Part shown: positions 7,606 to 14,501 of the stretch, piece by piece
How positions within the stretch are numbered: the first letter of the stretch is position 1
Layout: each line of letters begins with the position of its first letter
NCBI RefSeq assembly: GCF_002423035.1
Contig: NZ_DIUM01000033.1
Location: 247-29,310, forward strand
Source of the DNA: Thiocapsa sp. UBA6158
Lineage (GTDB): Bacteria > Pseudomonadota > Gammaproteobacteria > Chromatiales > Chromatiaceae
Direction of reading: 5' to 3'
DNA: 29,064 nt
Notes under the pieces: model-generated
Database searches by the model: none
What the model saw: only the letters and a program-made list of their open reading frames with translations
What the model was told of the DNA's origin: nothing
Program-made: the position numbers and the translations under genes

Positions 7606-8873
7606 CCTGTCACCTCCTGCGGATCACCCTGCCCGCGCAGCCGCTCCACCAAGAGTGCCTTCACGTCCTCCAGGCAGCCGGACAGATACTCGGGGTCGGA
7701 TGGATCGAACGGATCATCGCCGCCGCGCAAGGCAGGCGGCAGCTTGAGGGCCAGCGCCTGGACCTCCTCGCACAGGGCTGAGAGACGCTCGCCGTCGAGC
7801 TCCAAGGCGTGAATAGTGCGCAACAGACCGCCGAAGGCATCTTCGCGCGACAGCTCCGAGACCGGCGCGGACGGATGCGTCTCAACGACCAGCTTCTCGA
7901 TCCAGACATCGGCCAGGCCGGTGGATGAGACCAGGGCGCGACACTCGTTGAGCAAGCGATCGTGCTCGGCGTGCAGGCGCGAATGGATCGGACTGCGTCC
8001 GGTTAAACGCAGGCGCGTGGCGAGGAGACGGCCCTCGGCCGCGTCCGACGCCCCGGCGAGCGACTGCTCGACCAGCGGAAGGATCGGGTCCAGGCTGCGC
8101 ACGTCGGTCACGTCCACCGGACAGATGGCCCAACGCACGACATCGAGCGCCCGCGCCTCGATCTCAACGACCTCGCCCTCTTCGACCCGCACCAGGGTGC
8201 AACCTTTCGGGCCGGTCTCGCGGATATGGCGACCCTGGATGTTGCCCGGGTAAAGGATATAGGGATCCTCCGCGATCAACTCGCGCTGGTGGACATGCCC
8301 GAGGGCCCAATACTGGTACCCTTTTGCTTTCAGACCGTCCAAGGTGCAGGGCGCGTAGGGCTCATGGCCGGGCCGCCCGTCGAGCGAGGTGTGGAGCAAC
8401 CCGATGTTGAAGAGTGCGGGATCGCCTTGCGGATAGGCCCGGCTCAGGTCGTCCGTCACCGCGCGGCTCGGAAACCCTTGACCGTGAATGGCCACGCCGA
8501 GGTGCTCGAGGACCCAGGTCTCGGGCGCGCGCGTGGCGAAGACCGAGAGATTCGGCGGCGGGCGAAGCGCCTTGGTGATCTGGCTCGCGGCATCGTGGTT
8601 GCCGGCGATCAGGAAAACCGGGATCCCGTGATCGTTGAGACGACCCATCTGGCCGGTCAAGAAGAGTCCGGTGTTGTAGTCGCGCCAGTCCCCGTCGTAG
8701 ATGTCGCCGGCCAGCAGGACGAAGTCGACCGACTCCTCGATCGCGAGTGCGACCAGATTCTCGAAGGCCCGACGGGTTGCCCCGCGGATCTCCTCGACCG
8801 GTGCGCCCTCGTAGCGTTCCAGTCCGCGCAGCGGACTGTCGAGATGCACATCGGCGGCATGCAGGAATCTCAA
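7602..8873 (-). CDS. yhaO: YhaO-type DNA exonuclease (Mre11/SbcD-like)
   Basis: A 423-aa metallophosphoesterase of the Mre11/SbcD superfamily. All metal-binding motifs are present: D8 and H10 (HAADVHLD), D57 (LAGDIYDGD), N92-H93-D94 (GNHDA), H161 (LLHTS), and H193/H195 (GHVHQ). The C-terminal third (about 240-423) is the family-specific region that should contact the ATPase. The start is TTG 8873, with GAGGAG about 6 nt upstream; similarity begins at RFLHAADVH, so no other start fits. The four-base overlap with yhaN implies a two-gene operon. With yhaN it is expected to act on damaged or blocked DNA ends. Confidence 0.92.
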   Translation of the reverse strand: MRFLHAADVHLDSPLRGLERYEGAPVEEIRGATRRAFENLVALAIEESVDFVLLAGDIYDGDWRDYNTGLFLTGQMGRLNDHGIPVFLIAGNHDAASQITKALRPPPNLSVFATRAPETWVLEHLGVAIHGQGFPSRAVTDDLSRAYPQGDPALFNIGLLHTSLDGRPGHEPYAPCTLDGLKAKGYQYWALGHVHQRELIAEDPYILYPGNIQGRHIRETGPKGCTLVRVEEGEVVEIEARALDVVRWAICPVDVTDVRSLDPILPLVEQSLAGASDAAEGRLLATRLRLTGRSPIHSRLHAEHDRLLNECRALVSSTGLADVWIEKLVVETHPSAPVSELSREDAFGGLLRTIHALELDGERLSALCEEVQALALKLPPALRGGDDPFDPSDPEYLSGCLEDVKALLVERLRGQGDPQEVTG

Positions 8874-9023
8874 GGCGATCTCCTCGTTCCGTGGTTTTTG
8901 GCCGCTTCACCCTCAAAAGAGCAATTGAACGGTGGCGAAGACCGATTCGATCGGCTCGATTTCCCGGCGCGCAGCGCCATATCGGCATTGTGCGGAGATC
9001 AAGTCAACCAGGAGAAGCCGCCG

Positions 9024-10106
9024 ATGATCCGATCCAAGATCACACAGCGCGAGCGATCCGACCCGCCGCCGCGTCGGCATGACACCGACGCCTCTTGCGC
9101 CTGGTCGCTGATTCTGAGTGCCGCGCGACTCGCGCGCAACGCGGCCTGGTTGCTCGACCATCCGCTGGCCCTGCGTGCCGACCCCGACGGACGGGTTTCG
9201 CCGGTTGATCCGGCGCATCGCTCGCAGGCGGATCTGATCTGGCTCCCTCGGGTGGGCTGGCGCGCGGGAGACCGGGCTGCGGATCGCGCCGAGGATTGCC
9301 GTGACGAGGATCAGGCGCGCGCACTCTTTGATCTTTACCTGCCCTTGTGCCGCCCGCATCCGGGTCCGGTGGAGGTCATCGCCCATCTCGGTCAGAGCAT
9401 CGACGGCTACATCGCCACCGCCGACGGGGATGCCCGCTTCGTGACCGGCGAGGCCAACATCCGCCACCTGCACCGCATGCGTGCGCTCAGCGATGCCGTG
9501 CTGGTCGGGGCCGAGACCGTCGCCGCGGATGATCCACGCCTGACCACGCGGCTGGTCCCCGGGCCGAATGCAGTGAGGGTGGTCTTAGACCCGCGTCGAC
9601 GTCTCTCCACCGAGCGTCACCTGTTCAACGACGGCGAGTCCGCGACACTGCTCTGTTGCGATCGCGCCCGTATCCGGCCCGGCGAGCAGCATCACGGTCA
9701 GGCCGAGCTGATCGGGGTACCGGTCGTGTCCGAACGGCTCGATCTGGCTGCGCTCTTGAGCGCCCTCGCCGAGCGGGGTTTGCGCAGGATCTTCATCGAA
9801 GGCGGCGGGACCACGGTCTCGCGGTTCCTTCAGGCCGGACGACTGTCGAGCCTGCAGATCGCGGTCGCCCCGCTCGTGATCGGCAGCGGTCGTCTGGGTG
9901 TGCGACTGCCGCCGACCGCTCGTTTGGCGGATGCCTTGCGCCCGACGACGCGCATCTTCCGTATGGGCGAGGATGTGCTTTATGACTTCGAGCTGAACGC
10001 GGGAGCGCCCGAGCCTTCCGCCGATGCGATCCCCCAAAATACGATCAACGAAGACACCATCGCCCAAGATGTGCTCAGCCGAGCGGAACTCTCCCGCATC
10101 CGCTAA
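9024..10106 (+). CDS. stand-alone RibD C-terminal-type reductase
   Basis: A 360-aa protein whose residues 117-324 match the reductase half of RibD (dihydrofolate-reductase fold, NADPH-dependent). Key segments are IAHLGQSIDGYIA (119-131), VGAETVAADDPRLTTR (161-176) and IFIEGGGTTVSRFL (256-269). The deaminase half of RibD is absent; instead there is a 115-residue N-terminal region rich in Arg, Ala and Asp that I do not recognise, beginning with a basic, proline-containing stretch. Canonical RibD_C reduces a ribosylamino-pyrimidine in riboflavin synthesis. Here it faces a pterin-synthase-like gene cluster, so its substrate may be a related pyrimidine, pterin or lumazine. AGGAG lies about 9 nt before ATG 9024. 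Its TAA stop is the first three bases of a palindromic repeat. Confidence 0.8.
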   Translation: MIRSKITQRERSDPPPRRHDTDASCAWSLILSAARLARNAAWLLDHPLALRADPDGRVSPVDPAHRSQADLIWLPRVGWRAGDRAADRAEDCRDEDQARALFDLYLPLCRPHPGPVEVIAHLGQSIDGYIATADGDARFVTGEANIRHLHRMRALSDAVLVGAETVAADDPRLTTRLVPGPNAVRVVLDPRRRLSTERHLFNDGESATLLCCDRARIRPGEQHHGQAELIGVPVVSERLDLAALLSALAERGLRRIFIEGGGTTVSRFLQAGRLSSLQIAVAPLVIGSGRLGVRLPPTARLADALRPTTRIFRMGEDVLYDFELNAGAPEPSADAIPQNTINEDTIAQDVLSRAELSRIR

Positions 10107-10173
10107 ACCGCGTTCGGAGCGACATGCTCATTTTCAAGTGAACTCGACGTTTGGCACGGCTGGGCGCGGTCTA
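10104..10173. repeat. palindromic intergenic repeat, copy B, ending two genes
   Basis: Outer arms TAAACCGCG (10104-10112) and CGCGGTCTA (10165-10173) are inverted with one mismatch. The core 10124-10141 reads ATGCTCATTTTCAAGTGA and matches copy A at 3868-3885 with two transitions. The left tip supplies TAA for the plus-strand reductase and the right tip supplies TAG for the converging minus-strand methyltransferase, so the whole gap between the genes is the repeat. Confidence 0.75.
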
Positions 10174-11064
10174 AGCCCGCCGCGGGATGGCGAGAAGATC
10201 GCGATGACCGACGATGATTCGGGAGCAACCCCGCTCCACGGCAGCAAGCCGAACCGCCTCCCAATGCGCGATCCCCGCCTGATCCGATGCGGATGCCTCT
10301 TCGCAGGCTGCCCGGGACCAGCCGCGGATCAGGGCCGCCTGCAGCTCCCGTTCCGAGCGTCGAATTCGCCAGTCGCTCATGCGCACCTCGACCCAGTAAC
10401 CCTGTGCGGCCGCCAGGATCGCCAAGCGGCCGTTCGCGCCGGGGCCAAGCGCAGGGCCGAATCCCTTGTCGCGCCCTTGGTGGCGATTCACCGCGTCGAT
10501 CACCTCGCGATCGAGGCTCGAGGCGGGCTCGAAGGCGACACGCCCGTCGTAGGTCAAGGCGATCAGGATCGGCACGCGGACCTTCGCGCACTGCGAGACC
10601 AACCCGGCGAGCCAGGTCTCCGACACCAGGTCGAGCAGCGCCGAGGCCGTCACCAACCCGATGCCTTCGATCGGAAGCTCGGCCAGGTCGCACGCGAGGT
10701 CGAAACGACGGGGCGCCAGCGTGCAGGTCAGATGAGGCCTACAAGTCGGATGAGGCTGGGCTCCCGTGACCCGTTGATCCGACGCGTCCCAATCAAAACC
10801 CGATTCCTGCGCCCAGGCTTGGGTCTCGTCCGCCAAGCGATCCAAGAGCTCGACGTCGGCATCCAGACAGAGCCATGCCTGCTCGCCGCCCAGGACCGGG
10901 GCCAGCGCACGCAGGTTGGAGCCGGTCCCGCACCCCAGGTCCAGGACACGAAGCATCTGCCCTTTCGGAAGGTATGGACACAACAAGAGCGGCAGATCGG
11001 CGGCTCGTGCACGGATGTCCGCCGGCGCGCGAAGTCGCAACCAGTCGGCGTGGAAATCACCCAT
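10171..11064 (-). CDS. class I SAM-dependent methyltransferase
   Basis: A 297-aa methyltransferase with motif I RVLDLGCGTGSNLRALAP (39-56), the acidic motif-II-like WLCLDADVELLDRLAD after it, and a later LVTASALLDLVSETWL segment typical of small-molecule methyltransferases. It is the last gene of a minus-strand run. Its ATG 11064 lies 8 nt before the stop of the glycosyltransferase gene, with AGGGGT upstream, so translation is likely coupled. The expected role is to methylate the product of the cluster, possibly a sugar or pterin hydroxyl; this is inference. Its stop TAG is formed by the palindromic repeat. Confidence 0.83.
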   Translation of the reverse strand: MGDFHADWLRLRAPADIRARAADLPLLLCPYLPKGQMLRVLDLGCGTGSNLRALAPVLGGEQAWLCLDADVELLDRLADETQAWAQESGFDWDASDQRVTGAQPHPTCRPHLTCTLAPRRFDLACDLAELPIEGIGLVTASALLDLVSETWLAGLVSQCAKVRVPILIALTYDGRVAFEPASSLDREVIDAVNRHQGRDKGFGPALGPGANGRLAILAAAQGYWVEVRMSDWRIRRSERELQAALIRGWSRAACEEASASDQAGIAHWEAVRLAAVERGCSRIIVGHRDLLAIPRRA

Positions 11065-12121
11065 CGTGCACCCCTTCCAAGACGCGGCCGAACTCGGCGC
11101 TTGCAGCATCCCAACCGCGCAGGCGAGTGCGCGCAGACCGTGCGCCCGCAGCCAGATCGCGGCGCAGCCCCGGGTCGTCAAGCACCCGAGCCAAGGCGGT
11201 CTCAAGCGCTGCCGGGTCGCCGGGCTCCACCAGGAGCCCCGCATCCGCAGACACCAGGTTCGGGATTGGCCCGGTTCGGGTGCTGACGATCGGAAGACCG
11301 CGGGCCAATGCCTCCGCCAGGACCATGCCGTAGCCCTCGAAGCGGGTCGACAGGACAAACAGGTCCGCCCGATGGTAAAACGCCTCGAGCGCGCGCTCGT
11401 CGACCGTACCCGTAAAATTCACGCGCTCGGACAGTTCCAGGCGTTCCGAGAGACGCCGCAAGGCGATGCTCGTGCGCGTGCAACGCGTCAGGCTGCCGAC
11501 ACAGTCCAGCCGCCAGGGCCGGCCAACCAGCGGTGCCAGTGCCCGCAAGAGGATGTCGTGACCCTTGCGCGGTGTCGGGGCGGCCACACAGAGGAGGTTC
11601 AGGACGGATTCCTTCGAACCTGCCGCAATCGGTGCCGAATCGGTGCCGGGCTCGACGACGCGAATCCGCTCATTCGGCACCCCGTAGTCACGGCTCAGGA
11701 CATCCCCGGTGGCGGCGCTGGTCACCACCACGCGACGGGCGGCCACCAGGGCCCGTGATTCGCTCATGCGCAGTGCTTCGGCCCGCGCGGCAGACAGACC
11801 CGTCTCCAAGGCGAGGGGGTGATGGACGAGCGCAATCAAGCACAAGCGGTGCTGGTGGAGTGCGGCAACATCCCCGAGCAGCCCGAAGGCCAGTCCGTCG
11901 ATGACCACCGTGTCGCCGTCCGGAATCGTTGCGAGACGGCGGTCGGCATCCGCCAGGGCATCCGCTGTCGGCTCGGGAAAGCTGTCGCCCAGACGCTCGG
12001 TCTGTACTCGCCAACCCGAGCGGAACAAGCCGTCGATGATCCGCCGATCGTAGCGATAACCACCGGTCGGCGTGCTCGGATCACCCGGGATCAGAAACCA
12101 AATCGGGCCTCCTTGTTTCAT
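11057..12121 (-). CDS. glycosyltransferase family 4
   Basis: A 354-aa GT-B fold glycosyltransferase of the GT4 group. The N-terminal lobe starts with IWFLIPGDPSTPTGGYRYDRR, where the glycine-rich loop should hold the acceptor. The C-terminal lobe has APTPRKGHDILLRAL (K186 probably binds the donor phosphate) and FEGYGMVLAEALARGLPIV with the E-x7-E motif (E262, E270). It follows the pterin-synthase-like gene after only 5 bp and overlaps the methyltransferase by 8 bp. In this setting it is a good candidate to add a sugar to a pterin-like acceptor; pterin glycosyltransferases are known from cyanobacteria but I cannot show relationship. The alternative is an envelope glycan function linked to the opgH-like gene upstream. 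Confidence 0.87.
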   Translation of the reverse strand: MKQGGPIWFLIPGDPSTPTGGYRYDRRIIDGLFRSGWRVQTERLGDSFPEPTADALADADRRLATIPDGDTVVIDGLAFGLLGDVAALHQHRLCLIALVHHPLALETGLSAARAEALRMSESRALVAARRVVVTSAATGDVLSRDYGVPNERIRVVEPGTDSAPIAAGSKESVLNLLCVAAPTPRKGHDILLRALAPLVGRPWRLDCVGSLTRCTRTSIALRRLSERLELSERVNFTGTVDERALEAFYHRADLFVLSTRFEGYGMVLAEALARGLPIVSTRTGPIPNLVSADAGLLVEPGDPAALETALARVLDDPGLRRDLAAGARSARTRLRGWDAASAEFGRVLEGVHDG

Positions 12122-12126
12122 GCGTG

Positions 12127-12534
12127 CTAGCGCTGCGGCAGATCCGCCGCGTAGGCCGCCCAGGCGACGTGTGACTCGCTCAACTGCACGCGCAGGGCCG
12201 TGATTGCACGCGCACCCTCGCCGAGCGCGCCTGCGCTCAACTGCGCGGCCACGCGATCGAAGACGACACGCGCGAGAAATTCGGTCGAGGTGTTGCAGCC
12301 CTGAAAGGCGGGCTCCTCGTCCAGATTCCGATAATCCAGATCGGCCAAAAGCGCGCGCAGTGTCTGGCTGGCAAGTCCGATGTCCACCACCAGCCCGTCC
12401 GCGTCAAGTTCCGGACGGCGGAACTCCACATCCACCACATAGGTGGCCCCGTGCAACCGCTGTGCCGGTCCGAAGACCTCCCCTCGAAAGCTATGCGCGA
12501 TCATGATGTGGTCGCGAACACAGACGCTATACAT
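12127..12534 (-). CDS. atypical 6-pyruvoyl-tetrahydropterin synthase/QueD-like protein
   Basis: A 135-aa protein of the tunnel-fold PTPS/QueD superfamily. Recognisable pieces are MIAHSFRGEVFGPAQRLHGATYVVDV (read in parts: His14, then LHG at His28), GLVVDIG (48-54), LADLDYRNLDE (64-73), NTSTEFLARVVFD (81-93) and VQLSESHVAW with Glu120 and His122. Compared with canonical enzymes, the catalytic Cys before the HGH motif is missing, HGH is HGA, and the LDH of the catalytic triad is LDY. So its chemistry or role may differ from making 6-carboxy- or 6-pyruvoyl-tetrahydropterin. The start ATG 12534 has AGGAG 5 nt upstream. It lies between a dehydrogenase gene (136 bp gap) and the glycosyltransferase (5 bp gap). 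The fold assignment is good; function open. Confidence 0.82.
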   Translation of the reverse strand: MYSVCVRDHIMIAHSFRGEVFGPAQRLHGATYVVDVEFRRPELDADGLVVDIGLASQTLRALLADLDYRNLDEEPAFQGCNTSTEFLARVVFDRVAAQLSAGALGEGARAITALRVQLSESHVAWAAYAADLPQR

Positions 12535-12670
12535 GGTGTCTCCTATCCCGGTTTTTGTACACGCCGCAAGAATAAGCGAAACGCCGGCCCTCGGCGCAGT
12601 GAACCGCAGGCGGGACAGCCGCGAGAGCCGCACCCTGCTCGGATTCGAGGTCGAAACCCCGAGCGCTTGA

Positions 12671-13705
12671 TCATGGATAGCGGATGCGATGCATCAGGGC
12701 ATCGCCCGGGTTCTCGGCCAGATGCGCCTGTGCGGCGTGCAGATCATCGAAGTCGTCCTCGCCGCTGATCAAGACATCCAGCGTCGGATCGGCGAGCAGT
12801 GCCAACGCAAGACCGAGGCGCCGACGATAGTCCCACCGTGCGCGCTGTGGCGTGGCGACCTGGCCGACTTGGGAGGAGCGCAGGGTCAGGCGACGCCGGT
12901 GGAAGGCCGCGCCGAGCGGCAAGGTGACGGGCTTGGTGCCGTACCAGCTCAGCTCCAGGACGATCGCCTCGAAGCCGGCGAGCGCAAGCGCCAGCTCCAA
13001 GCCCGCCGAGGAACCGCTGGCATGGATGACGAGGTCGGCATCGCCGCGCGCATTCGCGGGCAAGGCAAAGCCCACCCCGAGCCGCTCGGCAATCTCGGCG
13101 CGGCGCGGATTGATGTCGATCAGCTCGACCCGGCAGCCCGGGATACGCGCGGCCAACCATGCGCAGAGCACGCCGACCGAGCCGGCACCGATGACGGCGA
13201 TGCGATCGCCGATCCGGGGTGTGGCATCCCAGAGACCGTTGACGGCGGTCTCGAGATTCGCCGCCAAGACCGCACGTCCCGGCGGGACAGCGTCGGGAAT
13301 CCGATGCAATGCCTCGATCGGGACACAATAGGCGCTCTGGTGAGGATAGAGACAAAAGACCGTCCGACCGATCCAATCCGGCGGACCGGCCTCGACGCGG
13401 CCGACGTTGCAATAGCCGTATTTGACCGGCCAGGGAAAGTCGCCGACCTGAAAGGGTGCGCGCATCCCGGCGAATTCGCTCGGCGGGACCTCGCCGCGCA
13501 ACACCAGCGCCTCGGTCCCGCGGCTGATGCCCGTGTAGAGGGTCCGCACCAGTGCTTCACCCGGGCCGGGCGGTGCAAGCGGCTCGTCGCGCAGCTCTCC
13601 CTGCAGAGGGCCGGTGACCCAGTAGGCACGGGCGGAGGTCAAATCCTCTCGCTGCGACAGCATCGGGGGCGATCGGCTCGCGGTCCTAATCGACTCGGCG
13701 GGCAT
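12671..13705 (-). CDS. BchC-like medium-chain dehydrogenase, zinc ligands absent
   Basis: A 344-aa medium-chain dehydrogenase/reductase. The segment YTGISRGTEALVLRGEVP (from about 58) resembles the BchC-like branch, and the Rossmann loop is IAVIGAGSVGVLCAWLAA (169-186) followed by VELIDINPRRAEIAERLG. The usual Cys and His-Glu ligands of the catalytic zinc are replaced (GISRGTE in place of the first Cys region; VKYGYCNVG in place of GHE). Start 13705 is chosen because GGGAG lies 7 nt upstream; it overlaps the FkbM gene by 20 bp. ATG 13663 is possible but has no ribosome binding site. Expected role: NAD(P)-linked oxidation or reduction of a side chain on the cluster's product. It is not bacteriochlorophyll BchC itself, since no bch genes are near. 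Confidence 0.8.
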   Translation of the reverse strand: MPAESIRTASRSPPMLSQREDLTSARAYWVTGPLQGELRDEPLAPPGPGEALVRTLYTGISRGTEALVLRGEVPPSEFAGMRAPFQVGDFPWPVKYGYCNVGRVEAGPPDWIGRTVFCLYPHQSAYCVPIEALHRIPDAVPPGRAVLAANLETAVNGLWDATPRIGDRIAVIGAGSVGVLCAWLAARIPGCRVELIDINPRRAEIAERLGVGFALPANARGDADLVIHASGSSAGLELALALAGFEAIVLELSWYGTKPVTLPLGAAFHRRRLTLRSSQVGQVATPQRARWDYRRRLGLALALLADPTLDVLISGEDDFDDLHAAQAHLAENPGDALMHRIRYP

Positions 13706-14501
13706 AGATGTCTCCCGAGTTTGCAGCGTGCTGCAACGCATCGAGCCAGCGGCCGATCGCGGCGGCGTCGACCCAGAGGTCATGGACAAAGACAGAGGAC
13801 TCGCCCAGAACGGCGTTGAATCGCACATAGCCCAGTCTCGAACACTCGGCCAAGGCGCTGCGTGCGACATCCTTCTGGATCGTCGTGAATTCGAACGACA
13901 AGGCATCGACCGGCCGAGTCAAACCGCCGAGGACCTCGGCCTCGTAACCCTCGACATCGATTTTGACGAAGCGCGGCATGCCGTGGCGCTCGATCAGATC
14001 GTCCAACCGGGTGCAGGCGACCTCGACCGCGCCGTCCCAATGCTGCCCTTCCCAGCCCGGAGCTGCCCGGGCCGCCGAGATGAACCCGGTCGAGAGCGTG
14101 CTCACCGTCGGGTTGGAGCGGTTGAGGCGCAGATCCGCCCGACCCGACGCGCGCCCCACCGCCGTCGCCTCGATCCGCACCGACGGATCTCGCCCGTAGA
14201 GCCAGCGCAGTGTGCGCACCAACGCCGGCTGCGGCTCGACCGCCAACACGCGGGCTCCGATCCGCCGAAAGCAGCCGATGCGATCGCCGACATGGCTGCC
14301 GATATCGAAGGCCAGATCGCCCGGGGCGAGAAAGGCGCGATAGAGGGCGTCCATACGCCGCCGACGCCGATGCAGATAGTAGATCCTCAAGGATCGCGCC
14401 ACACCGAGGGCGGCCCGCAGGCCATCTCTGCGAGCGTTGGCGCGATCAGTCGACACCGATCGAATCCGCCGCCACCTGGTCCGAGGCCGAAACAGACGCA
14501 C
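13686..14501 (-). CDS. FkbM-family methyltransferase
   Basis: A protein of up to 271 aa with the FkbM methyltransferase fold: AFDIGSHVGDRIGCFRRIGA (64-83) for SAM binding, VLAVEPQPALVRTLR (85-99), and the diagnostic RFVKIDVEGYEAEVLGGL (177-194). FkbM enzymes usually methylate sugar or polyketide hydroxyls. The start is uncertain: GTG 14501 overlaps the opgH-like gene by 56 bp, while GTG 14456 overlaps it by 11 bp and is equally plausible; the first 50 residues are very Arg-rich and similarity starts only near residue 50. It lies between the OpgH-like gene and the dehydrogenase and overlaps both, so it is part of the same transcript. Confidence 0.83.
   Translation of the reverse strand: MRLFRPRTRWRRIRSVSTDRANARRDGLRAALGVARSLRIYYLHRRRRRMDALYRAFLAPGDLAFDIGSHVGDRIGCFRRIGARVLAVEPQPALVRTLRWLYGRDPSVRIEATAVGRASGRADLRLNRSNPTVSTLSTGFISAARAAPGWEGQHWDGAVEVACTRLDDLIERHGMPRFVKIDVEGYEAEVLGGLTRPVDALSFEFTTIQKDVARSALAECSRLGYVRFNAVLGESSVFVHDLWVDAAAIGRWLDALQHAANSGDIYARRVD

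Noticed and set aside
12671..13705. Reading the dehydrogenase as bacteriochlorophyll BchC.
   Set aside because: Only the branch-level pattern is shared, and no bch or crt genes lie near.
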